This document shows, piece by piece, positions 18,283 to 27,084 of a stretch of 64,000 nt of DNA. Made by a program: the position numbers and the translations under genes. Below the pieces are notes generated by a model that had not been told where the DNA came from, ran no database searches, and worked only from the letters and a program-made list of their open reading frames with translations. This DNA is from an uncultured Chlorobiaceae bacterium (lineage in GTDB: Bacteria > Bacteroidota > Chlorobiia > Chlorobiales > Chlorobiaceae). Numbering within the stretch: position 1 is the first letter of the stretch; every line of letters starts with the position of its first letter. The stretch spans positions 1-64,000 of the forward strand of contig CAINOC010000045.1 of the NCBI GenBank assembly GCA_903851385.1, written 5' to 3'.

Positions 18283-18983
18283 TGATGTTCATGGGTACTG
18301 GTTAGTGGAGTGCTATGGCTTTCAACGATATCTTTGAGGTCGGCAATGGCTTTCTTGAGGGCCAGGGCGCGGTGGCTGAGAGAATTCTTTTCTGTCATGC
18401 TCATTTCCGCATAGGTTCTGGCTGTAGAATGTACCAGAAAGAGAGGGTCATAGCCGAATCCCTGGTTTCCTCTTTTTTCTGTTGTGATGCTGCCTGAAAC
18501 AACTCCTTCAGCAGTGTGCTCAAACCCGAAAGAGTTATCACCGGAAGGAACTGATCCTTTCAGGGCGATTACTGTGCGGAAGCGTGCGGTTCTGTTGGTA
18601 ATGCCGTTCAATGAATTGAGAAGATGGCTGACATTGTCTTCATACGTTGGAGCTATGCCCTCAGGTGTTGGGGCATATCGTGCGGAGTAAACGCCGGGAG
18701 CACCTTGCAGTGAGTCAACTTCAAGACCGGTGTCGTCAGCAAGGGCAATCATAAAGGGAAACTGCCCTGAGAGAAGGTTGAAGATAGCCCTCGCTTTAAG
18801 CAGAGCATTTCCTTCGAGCGTCTCCTCGGTTTCCTCAATTTCAATCTCTATGCCAAGTTCTTTGAGTGTTGTCACCTTGAAGAGGGGAGAGATTTTTTCA
18901 AGCAGAGGGCGCAGTTCTTTAACCTTATCCCGGTTGCCGGTGGCAAGGACAATGGTAATAAGATTGTCGGCAGGTGCTGGCAT
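18279..18983 (-). CDS. rdgB: RdgB/HAM1 family XTP/dITP diphosphatase
   Basis: House-cleaning pyrophosphatase that removes ITP, dITP and XTP from nucleotide pools. The substrate-binding start VLATGNRDKVKELRPLL, the metal and base motif ALADDTGLEVDSLQGAPGVYSARYA and the FGYDPLFLV block near the end are all recognisable. At 234 residues it is about 35 longer than E. coli RdgB, mainly by an insert near residues 128-160 and a polar tail (DIVESHSTPLTSTHEHQ). It starts nine bases after pdxJ. Confidence 0.92.
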   Translation of the reverse strand: MPAPADNLITIVLATGNRDKVKELRPLLEKISPLFKVTTLKELGIEIEIEETEETLEGNALLKARAIFNLLSGQFPFMIALADDTGLEVDSLQGAPGVYSARYAPTPEGIAPTYEDNVSHLLNSLNGITNRTARFRTVIALKGSVPSGDNSFGFEHTAEGVVSGSITTEKRGNQGFGYDPLFLVHSTARTYAEMSMTEKNSLSHRALALKKAIADLKDIVESHSTPLTSTHEHQ

Positions 18984-18992
18984 GGCTGTGAT

Positions 18993-19703
18993 CTACTGAA
19001 TGATTCGGAGCAGTTCCCTGACAGCTTCGTCAAGGCCTGTCAGCACCGCACGGGCGATGATTGCGTGGCCGATACTTACTTCCTCTATTTCTGTGATCTC
19101 TTTGAACGGAGCGATGTTCAGGTAGTTGAGTCCATGGCCGGCAACAACTTTCAGACCAAGGCTTTTAGCATGGATTGCAGCTTCACGGATTCTTTGCAGT
19201 TCGAGAGTCCGGTCATCATCATTTGTTTTAAGTGCATAGGTGCCGGTATGGAGCTCAACAATATCGGCATCCGCTTTTGCTGCAAGGTCGATGGAGTCTT
19301 TATCTGGTTCAATGAAAATACTGCTCTCTATTCCAGCCGCTTTGAAGGGTTTCAAAAATTCAACCAGTGTATTGTAATGGCCTGTAATGTTAAATCCACC
19401 TTCGGTAGTGAGTTCCTCTCTTTTTTCGGGAACCAGGGTAATGAGCTCAGGCTTTGTCTGCAATGCAATACGCTGCATCTCTGGCGTCATGGCCATTTCA
19501 AGATCGAGTTTGGTGGTAACCGCCTTGCGGAGTCGTTGAAGGTCGGTGTCTTTTATATGGCGGCGGTCTTCACGCAGGTGGCAGACAATGCCAGCAGCTC
19601 CGCTTTTTTCAGCAAGCAAGGCTGCAGCAACGGGATCTGGTTCAAAATCATTGCGGGCGTTGCGCAGGGTGGCAATGTGGTCAATATTTACGGCTAATCT
19701 CAT
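18993..19703 (-). CDS. pdxJ: Pyridoxine 5'-phosphate synthase PdxJ
   Basis: Condenses 1-deoxyxylulose-5-phosphate with 3-amino-2-oxopropyl phosphate to make pyridoxine 5'-phosphate. The N-terminus [16 protein letters not shown], the loop [18 protein letters not shown] and the C-terminal [12 protein letters not shown] and [19 protein letters not shown] are classic TIM-barrel PdxJ motifs. Length 236 residues. First gene of the operon with rdgB and uppP. The presence of dxs elsewhere in the window supplies its deoxyxylulose phosphate substrate. Confidence 0.96.
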   Translation of the reverse strand: MRLAVNIDHIATLRNARNDFEPDPVAAALLAEKSGAAGIVCHLREDRRHIKDTDLQRLRKAVTTKLDLEMAMTPEMQRIALQTKPELITLVPEKREELTTEGGFNITGHYNTLVEFLKPFKAAGIESSIFIEPDKDSIDLAAKADADIVELHTGTYALKTNDDDRTLELQRIREAAIHAKSLGLKVVAGHGLNYLNIAPFKEITEIEEVSIGHAIIARAVLTGLDEAVRELLRIIQ

Positions 19704-20435
19704 GAGATAGTATCTGGTCAGTTGTGAACAATCAGGATTCTGCAGTTTTCGGAATGCTCTATGTCTTTTTTATATATAGCGAAAGTAATTAAAAAATGAT
19801 AAAAGGATAAAACTGTTATTTATAAGTGTGTAAAGAATGAATCTTTTATTTTTGGGTATTGTTGGCTTGGAAGCTAAGTGGAAGTGTGGAAGCCCCTGAT
19901 GAAAGGGCGTAGCGATAGGTGCTTCGTGCTATAAAGGGAGAGTCATGATTGTATTGGAAAGGCGAATGCTGCTTCCATGAGCTTTGCATTGGGTGCAGGA
20001 GGATCCTCAAGCAGATTGAGAAGGAGCACACTATCCCTCTCTATAAGTTTTATACGTTCGTTACTCTCTATCGGAATGTTTGGCATAACAGACTGCTCCT
20101 TGTATATGCATGGAAAGTGAACGTAAAATACAGATTATTAAACAAGTACAACTTGAAAACCGCACAGAACTCTTTCAGCATTGAGGATGAAGTGAACATA
20201 AAGGCAGCAAAAGTAAATTTGATCGGCTCTACCCCTCCATTCCCATCCACTCCATGTCTGAATGATTCAAATATAAATCCAAATTTTTTAAATCTCAGAG
20301 TGTAAATTGCCAGAAGTTCCGGTTCTTCCTTACAATATTTTTTTGACGTGATCACTCTGCACTACTCCTATTTACTTGACAGGTGCTGACCTCTTTATCG
20401 GGATAATAAATGAGCCGAGAGAGAGATCACTATGA
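19704..20435. other. Gene-free stretch of about 730 bases, possibly degenerate coding DNA
   Basis: AT-rich DNA between pdxJ and a gene relic at 20436. Short open frames exist on both strands (for example 19949-20305 plus and 20068-20355 minus) but neither has recognisable domains or a good ribosome-binding site. The pdxJ promoter should lie in the first 100 bases. No RNA motif was identified. Confidence 0.4.
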
Positions 20436-20780
20436 TTGTGGAAAATGATTCAGTTTATCAAAAAGGATTACCAGCCGGATGGAGATGTGGCGAGGACGGT
20501 AGAGTCTGCTTGGGACGAGGCCAGGACTAAGTCGGGACTAAGTCAGTTGCAAGTCGAAATGGTCTTAAGTTCTTGCGAAAAATCGGTGATGATTCATGAA
20601 CTGATGATGATCATGGGATTGAAAAACCGGAGCAAGTTCAGGGAAAAATATATTACTCCGCTTTTGGAGGAGGATATTCTGGCAATGACCATCCCGGAGA
20701 AACCGACCAGTTCCCGTCAGCAGTACTCTTTGACAGAAAAAGGAAAACGATTGCTGGCAGATATTCGCAAGAAATCCTGA
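20436..20780 (+). pseudogene. C-terminal winged-helix remnant of an AlbA-type ATP-binding/Fic-like protein
   Basis: The last 70 residues (EMVLSSCEKSVMIHELMMIMG, then LKNRSKFREKYITPLLEEDILAMTIPEKPTSSRQQYSLTEKGKRLL) closely resemble the C-terminal winged helix of AlbA_2-type ATP-binding proteins and some Fic proteins. Those proteins are normally about 400-500 residues with an N-terminal nucleotide or Schlafen-like domain. Here only 114 codons are open and no upstream part of such a protein is visible, so this is probably the 3' remnant of a lost gene. A small stand-alone DNA-binding protein cannot be excluded. Confidence 0.5.
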
Positions 20781-21024
20781 ACAGGAATATTTCACTATAA
20801 ACCCTCACGGTTATCAGATAACTGCCGTCACTGGAATGGATTGGGAAGAAAGCTGTTGTAAACCACCACAAGCAGGAGCCGTTTCATTTTGGTCTCTCAA
20901 CTTTATGTAATTTTTCTATGTTGGGTTTGAACGTGATGTTTATGAACAGGTACATAGTCGGTTTCTGACAGTGGATTATTAATGACGCAAATGCCGTAAC
21001 GGCTTATAGAATTACAGGGTATTA

Positions 21025-23406
21025 ATGAATAGTGTGACTCTTAAAAAACTTGAATTTGATAAAGTTGCCCACTACGCTTCGCAGTTTTGTTTGTCGGCAA
21101 TGGGGCGCGACAGACTTTTGGCAGCACTGCCTGTGGTTGGGCGGGAGTTGCTTTCTGCAGAGCTTGAGAGGGTTCTTGAATTAAAAAATTTGCTTCAGGG
21201 AGAGGCCCCTCTGCCCTTTTCGTATTTGCCGGATACCCGGCTGCTTCTGAAAAAGCTTGAGGTTCTTGAGAGTTATCTTGAGCCTGAAGAGCTTCAGGAT
21301 ATCTATCACCTGCTCTTTTCATCCGTGCTGTTGAGAAAGTTTATGTTTCTCAACAGGGAGATCTACCCGCTGCTTAATGATTTTGCCATAAGAATCTGGC
21401 TTGAAAAGAGCCTCCAGACGGCAATCAGGAGAGTTATTGATGAGCAGGGCAGGGTGAAGGACAGTGCCAGCGATGCTCTCCTGATGATTCGAGGGGAGTT
21501 GAATGGCAGCCGTGAGTTGATTCGCCGGAAAATGGAGCGACTTGTCCGGCGCTGTCAGGAAAACGGGTGGCTGATGGAGGATACCGTAGCAATAAAGAAT
21601 GGACGTCTTACCCTTGCCTTAAGGGTCGAGTATAAATATAAGATAGCTGGATATATCCAGGATTATTCGGGGAGTGGGCAGACGGTGTTTATTGAGCCGG
21701 CTGAAACTCTTGAGATCAGTAACAGAATTCAGGATCTGGAAATCAGCGAGCGAAGAGAGATTGAGCGCATTCTGAAAGAAGTGTCGAATGAAATTCGTCT
21801 TGAGCTTGAAAATCTTAAACATAATGAGGCTCTTCTCGGTGAGTTTGATGCTCTCTATGCCAGGGCGCGCTTTGCTGTAGAAACCCGCTCTGTACTTCCG
21901 GGAATTGCTGAAGGGCATTCACTTCGCATTATAAAGGGCTTTCATCCCTGGCTGATGATTTCCCATCGTTATATGGAGGTTATTCCACTTGACCTTGATC
22001 TGGACGAACGTGATCTGGTACTGGTGATTTCCGGGCCGAATGCAGGCGGAAAATCGGTGGCGATGAAAACCGCCGGTCTGCTCTGCTGCATGCTTGTTCA
22101 CGGTTACCTTCTGCCTTGCAGTGAGAGTTCAGTTATTCCACTGTTCAATAATATTTTTATTGAAATCGGTGACGATCAGTCCATTGAGAACGATCTGTCG
22201 ACGTTCAGCTCCCATCTTGGTGAGATCAAAAGAATCCTTGATTCTGCCGGGCAGAGGGATCTTGTATTGATCGATGAACTTTGTGCCGGCACTGATGTCG
22301 AAGAGGGCGGGGCTATTGCGCGAATGGTTATTGAGGAGTTGCTCCATCGAGGGACAAAAACCATTGTAACTACTCACCTTGGCGAGCTTAAAGCCTATGC
22401 CCATGATCGAGAGGGTGTTGTTAATGGTGCGATGGAATTTAACCGCATTGGCCTTGTGCCTACCTTCAGGTTTATCAAGGGATTGCCGGGTAACAGTTTT
22501 GCGTTTGCCATGATGCACCGGATGGGTTTTGCGCCTGTAATGGTTGAACGGGCTTCGGAATTTATGCAGGGAGAAAGGATTGGACTTGATCGAATGCTCG
22601 ATGATCTGAGCGGGTTACTGGAAGAGAATCGTCTGTTGAAGCTGCAGCTTCAGGCCGATAAGGAGAATCTTGAAGCAAGGGAGCTCTTTGTGAAGAGTGA
22701 GGAGGTCGGTCTTGCCGAGAAACGCAGGGAACTTAAGCTGGGTGCATCAAGAGAACTGCAGAAAGAGGTTGAATTCGCCCGAAAACAGATCAAGGATATT
22801 CTTTCTGAAGTGAAAAATGCTCCTGCTGATGAAAAGAAAGTGCAGGAGGCAAGAAAAAAACTTGCTCTTACAAAAGAGGAAGCCGGCAAAAAAGAGTCCA
22901 CTCTTCTTGCTGAGGCTGATGCATCGGTTACTGTTGATCGTACTATTCGAGAGGGCGATCTGGTCAGGATTCTGGATTCAAGTACTTCAGGTGAGGTTGA
23001 GAGCGTCAATGCAGAGAGTGTCGTTGTTCGATGCGGTAATTTCAGGTTGACCACTTCTTTGAAAAACCTTGAAAAAACTTCTAAAACACAGGCCAGAAAA
23101 AATCTGAAACAGCCTGAGCCTCCAAAGCCGAAAGGTTCATGGTCGGCTATAGCCGGGGGGATTGAGTCAACAAGAGTTGATTTGCGCGGTCTCGGTGGGG
23201 ATGAAGCAATAATGAAAATAGAACGTTTTATTGATACAATGAGGTTGAACAGGATTCATTCGGCAACCATTGTTCATGGTAAAGGCACGGGTTCTCTTCG
23301 CCAGCGTACGACCGAGTTTTTGCAGCAGCACCGTTACATTAAGAGTTTTCGGCTCGGTGAATGGGGAGAAGGCGGGGCCGGTGTGACAGTTGTGGAGCTG
23401 GAGTGA
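21025..23406 (+). CDS. mutS2: MutS2 family endonuclease/ATPase
   Basis: MutS2 acts on recombination intermediates and stalled ribosomes, not on mismatches. A core of coiled-coil lever and clamp is followed by the ATPase: Walker A GPNAGGKSVAMKT (about residue 337), Walker B LVLIDELCAGTDVEEGGAIA and TTHLGELKAYA. A long coiled coil at about 500-620 precedes the KOW-like region (REGDLVRILDSSTSGEVESV) and the C-terminal Smr nuclease domain (VDLRGLGGDEAIMKIERFID and IVHGKGTGSLRQRTTEFL). Length 793 residues is full size. Transcribed alone, with pgsA following after 120 bases. Confidence 0.95.
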   Translation: MNSVTLKKLEFDKVAHYASQFCLSAMGRDRLLAALPVVGRELLSAELERVLELKNLLQGEAPLPFSYLPDTRLLLKKLEVLESYLEPEELQDIYHLLFSSVLLRKFMFLNREIYPLLNDFAIRIWLEKSLQTAIRRVIDEQGRVKDSASDALLMIRGELNGSRELIRRKMERLVRRCQENGWLMEDTVAIKNGRLTLALRVEYKYKIAGYIQDYSGSGQTVFIEPAETLEISNRIQDLEISERREIERILKEVSNEIRLELENLKHNEALLGEFDALYARARFAVETRSVLPGIAEGHSLRIIKGFHPWLMISHRYMEVIPLDLDLDERDLVLVISGPNAGGKSVAMKTAGLLCCMLVHGYLLPCSESSVIPLFNNIFIEIGDDQSIENDLSTFSSHLGEIKRILDSAGQRDLVLIDELCAGTDVEEGGAIARMVIEELLHRGTKTIVTTHLGELKAYAHDREGVVNGAMEFNRIGLVPTFRFIKGLPGNSFAFAMMHRMGFAPVMVERASEFMQGERIGLDRMLDDLSGLLEENRLLKLQLQADKENLEARELFVKSEEVGLAEKRRELKLGASRELQKEVEFARKQIKDILSEVKNAPADEKKVQEARKKLALTKEEAGKKESTLLAEADASVTVDRTIREGDLVRILDSSTSGEVESVNAESVVVRCGNFRLTTSLKNLEKTSKTQARKNLKQPEPPKPKGSWSAIAGGIESTRVDLRGLGGDEAIMKIERFIDTMRLNRIHSATIVHGKGTGSLRQRTTEFLQQHRYIKSFRLGEWGEGGAGVTVVELE

Positions 23407-23529
23407 TTATTATTATTTACGATAGGTTGGTGCATTGAAAAACAGAATGCAATACTGTATCTTACGGCCAATAGGGCCTCTCCATGTCCATGGTGATAAA
23501 TAAGGCTTTTAACTACTAATCCGCAGGGA

Positions 23530-24150
23530 TTGAAAGAGCAGAACGAAACATATTTGACGATACCCAATCAGCTGACGGCGCTGCGTATACTGCTTGTGCC
23601 TGTTTTTGTCTGGCTTCTGCTGCAGGTTGATCCTTATATGAAGCTTTTGGGTGTCATTGTTTTTGTTTTGGCCTCGCTTACGGATATTTATGACGGTTAT
23701 CACGCAAGGAAATACGGCGTGACAACTCGTCTTGGCGCTTTTCTTGATCCACTAGCTGATAAACTGCTTATTACAGCAGCTTTTTTCCTTTATGTCGGGA
23801 TGGGCTTTCTGAGTCTCTGGATGGTGATTCTAGTTGTTATAAGAGATGTTGTGGTTACAGCATTGAGGGTCTATGCCGAAATCAAGAACAGGCCGGTTGT
23901 TACAAGCATCGAGGCGAAGTACAAAACTTTGGTCCAGAATATTTTTGTCTATGTCATCATGGCGCTGATTTTGATGAAAGAGGCATCTTTTACAGGTGCA
24001 AATGTTGCGGTCATGACCAGCCGTTTTCTTGTTTCGGGTTATCTGAACTATATCATGCTGGCGGTAACTGTTTTTACCGTTTACACCGGCATTTCCTATC
24101 TGGTCAGCAATTGGCGGATTCATTTCCAGAAGCCTCTTGAAGGGCGATGA
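23530..24150 (+). CDS. pgsA: CDP-diacylglycerol-glycerol-3-phosphate 3-phosphatidyltransferase
   Basis: Makes phosphatidylglycerol phosphate, the committed step to phosphatidylglycerol. The CDP-alcohol phosphotransferase motif is complete: D-IY-DG-YH-AR, eight residues, G-AFL-D-PLA-D (positions about 52-78). Five or six membrane helices; 206 residues. The start is a TTG at 23530 after GCAGGGAT; a second TTG eight codons later is possible. pgpA, the next enzyme of the pathway, starts four bases after the stop, so the pair is one unit. Confidence 0.92.
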   Translation: MKEQNETYLTIPNQLTALRILLVPVFVWLLLQVDPYMKLLGVIVFVLASLTDIYDGYHARKYGVTTRLGAFLDPLADKLLITAAFFLYVGMGFLSLWMVILVVIRDVVVTALRVYAEIKNRPVVTSIEAKYKTLVQNIFVYVIMALILMKEASFTGANVAVMTSRFLVSGYLNYIMLAVTVFTVYTGISYLVSNWRIHFQKPLEGR

Positions 24151-24154
24151 TTGA

Positions 24155-24631
24155 ATGAAGCTTCTTGCGGCAAAAATTTTCTCCACTTGTTTTGGAATTG
24201 GTTATTTTCCTGTTGCACCAGGTACGGTTACAAGTGTCGTAGTGGCGATAGGTTACGTTTTTATTCCAGCTCTCCATTCTACACCGATTCTCCTCTCTCT
24301 GGTGATAATCTCTCTTGCTCTGGGGATATGGGCTGGCAGGATTATGGAGGATGAGTATGGAGATGATCCTTCAATCGTTACCATTGATGAACTTGCCGGT
24401 CAGTGCCTGGCACTTGTTGCTTTACCGGCAGGCTTGTTGCCCGTTTTGCTTTCACTCGCCTTTTTCAGATTGTTCGATATTGCTAAACCAGGCCCTGTAG
24501 ATGCAGCCCAGCGGTTACCTGGAGGATGGGGCATCATGGCTGATGATGTGCTGGCAGGTTTTTTTGCAAATCTTTCAGTGCGAGGTGTGCTGGCTCTGCT
24601 CACTCTGTATCACCTTCCGCTTTCTTTATAA
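24155..24631 (+). CDS. pgpA: Phosphatidylglycerophosphatase A
   Basis: Removes the terminal phosphate from phosphatidylglycerol phosphate made by PgsA. Family motifs include the N-terminal GIGYFPVAPGTVTSV, the acidic EDEYGDDPSIVTIDELAGQ block and the FFRLFDIAKPGPVDAAQRLPGGWGIMADDVLAG segment. Length 158 residues, with about four membrane helices. Its 3' end overlaps the convergent dxs gene by 22 bases, so no room is left for a conventional terminator between them. Confidence 0.94.
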   Translation: MKLLAAKIFSTCFGIGYFPVAPGTVTSVVVAIGYVFIPALHSTPILLSLVIISLALGIWAGRIMEDEYGDDPSIVTIDELAGQCLALVALPAGLLPVLLSLAFFRLFDIAKPGPVDAAQRLPGGWGIMADDVLAGFFANLSVRGVLALLTLYHLPLSL

Positions 24632-26541
24632 AACAGCTTGATGTTGTCCGCCATTGTAGGTGTGTCGAAGCCAATCTCCCTGTAGAGGTCATTCATTGCG
24701 CCATGAGTTACGAATGCGTCTGGGAGAGCGACTTTAAGAACAGGGCGGTTAATTCGTTTGGCGTTGAGGTGGTCGATCACCGCACTACCGAGTCCCCCGA
24801 TCATGCTGTTTTCCTCAATAACCACAAAATGGGTTGATCTTGCTGCAAGTTCTTCAAGCAGGTCGGTGTCGAGTGGCTTGAGAAACCTCATATTAACCAC
24901 GGTTGGAGTAATCCCGTCGCGCTGGAGTAATTCAGCGACTTCAAGAGCTTTGGAGGTCATGTTTCCAATGCTGAGAAGCGTGAGATCATTGCCCTGCCGC
25001 ACAATCTGTGCTTTCCCTATTGGAAGAGAGGTGAAGTTTTTTTGCAAAGGGATACCCGTGCCATTGCCTCTTGGATAGCGGATTGCAACAGGCCCTTTAA
25101 GATCATAGAGCGCGGTATAGAGCATATCTCGAATTTCCTGTTCATTTGCAGGGGCCATAATAACAAGCCCTGGAATGGCATGGAGATAGGAGAGGTCGAA
25201 TGCTCCGTGATGGGTAGGGCCATCCTCTCCGACCAGTCCAGCCCGATCAATAGCAAAAACCACGTGCAGTTTCTGGAGTGCCACATCGTGAAAAAGCTGA
25301 TCATAGGCGCGCTGCAGAAAAGTAGAATAAACAGCGAATACCGGTTTGAACCCCTGAATGGCAAGGCCTGCAGCAAAGGTAACTGCATGCGGTTCGGCTA
25401 TGCCGACATCGTAAAAGCGGTTTGGCAGTGCGTTCTGGAACAGGTCGAGCGATGTTCCGCTTGGCATGGCAGCGGTAATTGCAGTGATTTTTGGATCTTT
25501 CATGGCAAGTTCAACCAGAGCCTCTCCAAAGACCTCCTGATATTTTGGGGGAAGTGAGGTGTTGGCTGTTTTCAGGGATTTGCCTGTCGTTGTATCGAAG
25601 CCCCCGCTGTGAGCGTGCCATTTGCTTTGGTCTTCTTCTGCCGGTTTGAACCCTTTTCCCTTAGTTGTTACAATATGCAGCAGCTTGGGATGGGGTAGTT
25701 CCTGCATCTCTTTGAGTGCTTTAACGAGCTGCTCCATGTTATGGCCATCAATTGGTCCAAAATACCGTAAACCGAGAGCTTCAAAAAAGGCTCCGGGAGT
25801 CAATGCGGCTTTAAATCCATCTTCAAGTTTACGAACTGCAATTTTAGCTCTGTCTCCCATATCATTGTTGAAAAGAGAGATGGCTGACCATATAAATTGA
25901 CGGGCTTTGTTGTAGGTTTTATTCAGGGAGATGTTGACGAGATGTGTTTTCAGACCCCCGGTACTTGGTGAAATGGCCATCTGATTGTCATTGAGGATGA
26001 CGAGGACATCGCTTTTCAGATCTCCGAGGTGGTTCATGGCTTCGAATGCCATGCCTCCTGTCATGCTGCCGTCTCCAATGACGGCGATAACCTTTTCGTT
26101 AGTTCCGGCAAGGTCTCTTGCTGCAGCCATCCCGGCAGCAGCAGAAATTGACGTTGATGCATGACCGGTACCGAATGCATCGTGGGGGCTTTCACTGGTT
26201 TTAGGGAAACCTGCAAGTCCACCGTAGCGACGGTTGGTCGGCATCTGATCTTTTCGTCCGGTCAGGATTTTATGCACGTATGCCTGGTGTCCGACATCCC
26301 AGATGATTTTGTCCTTTGGAGTGCTGAAAACATGATGGAGTGCAACCGTCAGCTCCACAATGCCAAGGCTTGATGCAAAGTGACCGCCGTTTATCGAAAC
26401 AAGGTTGATGACTTCTTTACGGCATTCATCAGCCAGCGTCTGAAGTTCCGGAATACTGAGTTTTTTAAGATCATCCGGAGAGTGTATAGCAGAGAGAAGT
26501 GACTTTTGCTGAGTCAGTGGAACCGGAAGTGAATCGTGCAT
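24610..26541 (-). CDS. dxs: 1-deoxy-D-xylulose-5-phosphate synthase
   Basis: Thiamine-diphosphate enzyme that starts the MEP isoprenoid pathway and also feeds pyridoxal and thiamine synthesis. The cofactor motif AVIGDGSMTGGMAFEAMNHLG with ILNDN, the N-terminal SINGGHFASSLGIVELTVALH, and the C-terminal transketolase-like AGLVGEDGPTHHGAFDLSYL are intact. Length 643 residues. In a green sulfur bacterium it would supply carotenoids, quinones and the chlorophyll tail. Upstream of it on the same strand, 90 bases away, is a YjbQ-type gene. Confidence 0.97.
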   Translation of the reverse strand: MHDSLPVPLTQQKSLLSAIHSPDDLKKLSIPELQTLADECRKEVINLVSINGGHFASSLGIVELTVALHHVFSTPKDKIIWDVGHQAYVHKILTGRKDQMPTNRRYGGLAGFPKTSESPHDAFGTGHASTSISAAAGMAAARDLAGTNEKVIAVIGDGSMTGGMAFEAMNHLGDLKSDVLVILNDNQMAISPSTGGLKTHLVNISLNKTYNKARQFIWSAISLFNNDMGDRAKIAVRKLEDGFKAALTPGAFFEALGLRYFGPIDGHNMEQLVKALKEMQELPHPKLLHIVTTKGKGFKPAEEDQSKWHAHSGGFDTTTGKSLKTANTSLPPKYQEVFGEALVELAMKDPKITAITAAMPSGTSLDLFQNALPNRFYDVGIAEPHAVTFAAGLAIQGFKPVFAVYSTFLQRAYDQLFHDVALQKLHVVFAIDRAGLVGEDGPTHHGAFDLSYLHAIPGLVIMAPANEQEIRDMLYTALYDLKGPVAIRYPRGNGTGIPLQKNFTSLPIGKAQIVRQGNDLTLLSIGNMTSKALEVAELLQRDGITPTVVNMRFLKPLDTDLLEELAARSTHFVVIEENSMIGGLGSAVIDHLNAKRINRPVLKVALPDAFVTHGAMNDLYREIGFDTPTMADNIKLFYKESGR

Positions 26542-26631
26542 AGTTTTTTTACTTCAGGGTTTAATGCATACTCTATGTTTAACCATGCGTTACGCTTTCC
26601 GGTTCCATGTAATCCTTTTTTATGCAGTCTT

Positions 26632-27057
26632 TTATATGCCGGAAATCTGAAGAAGGATATTTCTCTGTTTGCGAGGCCCGTCAAGTTCTATAAAAAACAG
26701 TGACTGCCACTCGCCGACCAGGAGCTTTCCTCTAGCAAATGGAATGGTTTCAGATGTGTTCATGAGTAGTCCGAGCAGGTGCGAATGGGCATTGTCTCGT
26801 CCATCAACAGGATTGAGATTATGAAGGTAGTTCCCGTCTCTTGGTGCAAAGCGTTTGAGGAAGGTCTCCATATCCTCAAGAAGTCGATTCTCTTTTTCGT
26901 TGATATTAATATAAGCGGTTGTATGCTGGCTTATAACGATTACCTGACCCGAATCAAGTCCTGATGAGGAGACAGCCTCAGATACTTCAGCAGAAATATC
27001 GACGATTTCAATCGGCCTTGTCGTTTGAACAGTGATGATTTTTGTAATGTATTGCAT
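26632..27057 (-). CDS. YjbQ/UPF0047 family protein
   Basis: A small conserved cytoplasmic protein of 141 residues. Motifs are typical: VISQHTTAYININENE-like block, HNLNPVDGRDNAHSHLLGLLMNTSE, and GEWQSLFFIELDGPRKQRNILLQISG. The conserved His residues suggest a metal site; some members can substitute weakly for thiamine phosphate synthase, but the true role is unresolved. It is 28 bases downstream of the amylase-like gene and precedes dxs, a thiamine-diphosphate enzyme; a functional link is only a suggestion. Confidence 0.87.
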   Translation of the reverse strand: MQYITKIITVQTTRPIEIVDISAEVSEAVSSSGLDSGQVIVISQHTTAYININEKENRLLEDMETFLKRFAPRDGNYLHNLNPVDGRDNAHSHLLGLLMNTSETIPFARGKLLVGEWQSLFFIELDGPRKQRNILLQISGI

Positions 27058-27084
27058 CGGAAAAAACGTTTATGATTGCTTGTT

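Noticed and set aside
19949-20355. Opposed open frames upstream of the AlbA-like remnant
   Set aside because: Neither shows domains, signal peptide or a start site, and the bases are AT-rich; treated as non-coding or degenerate.
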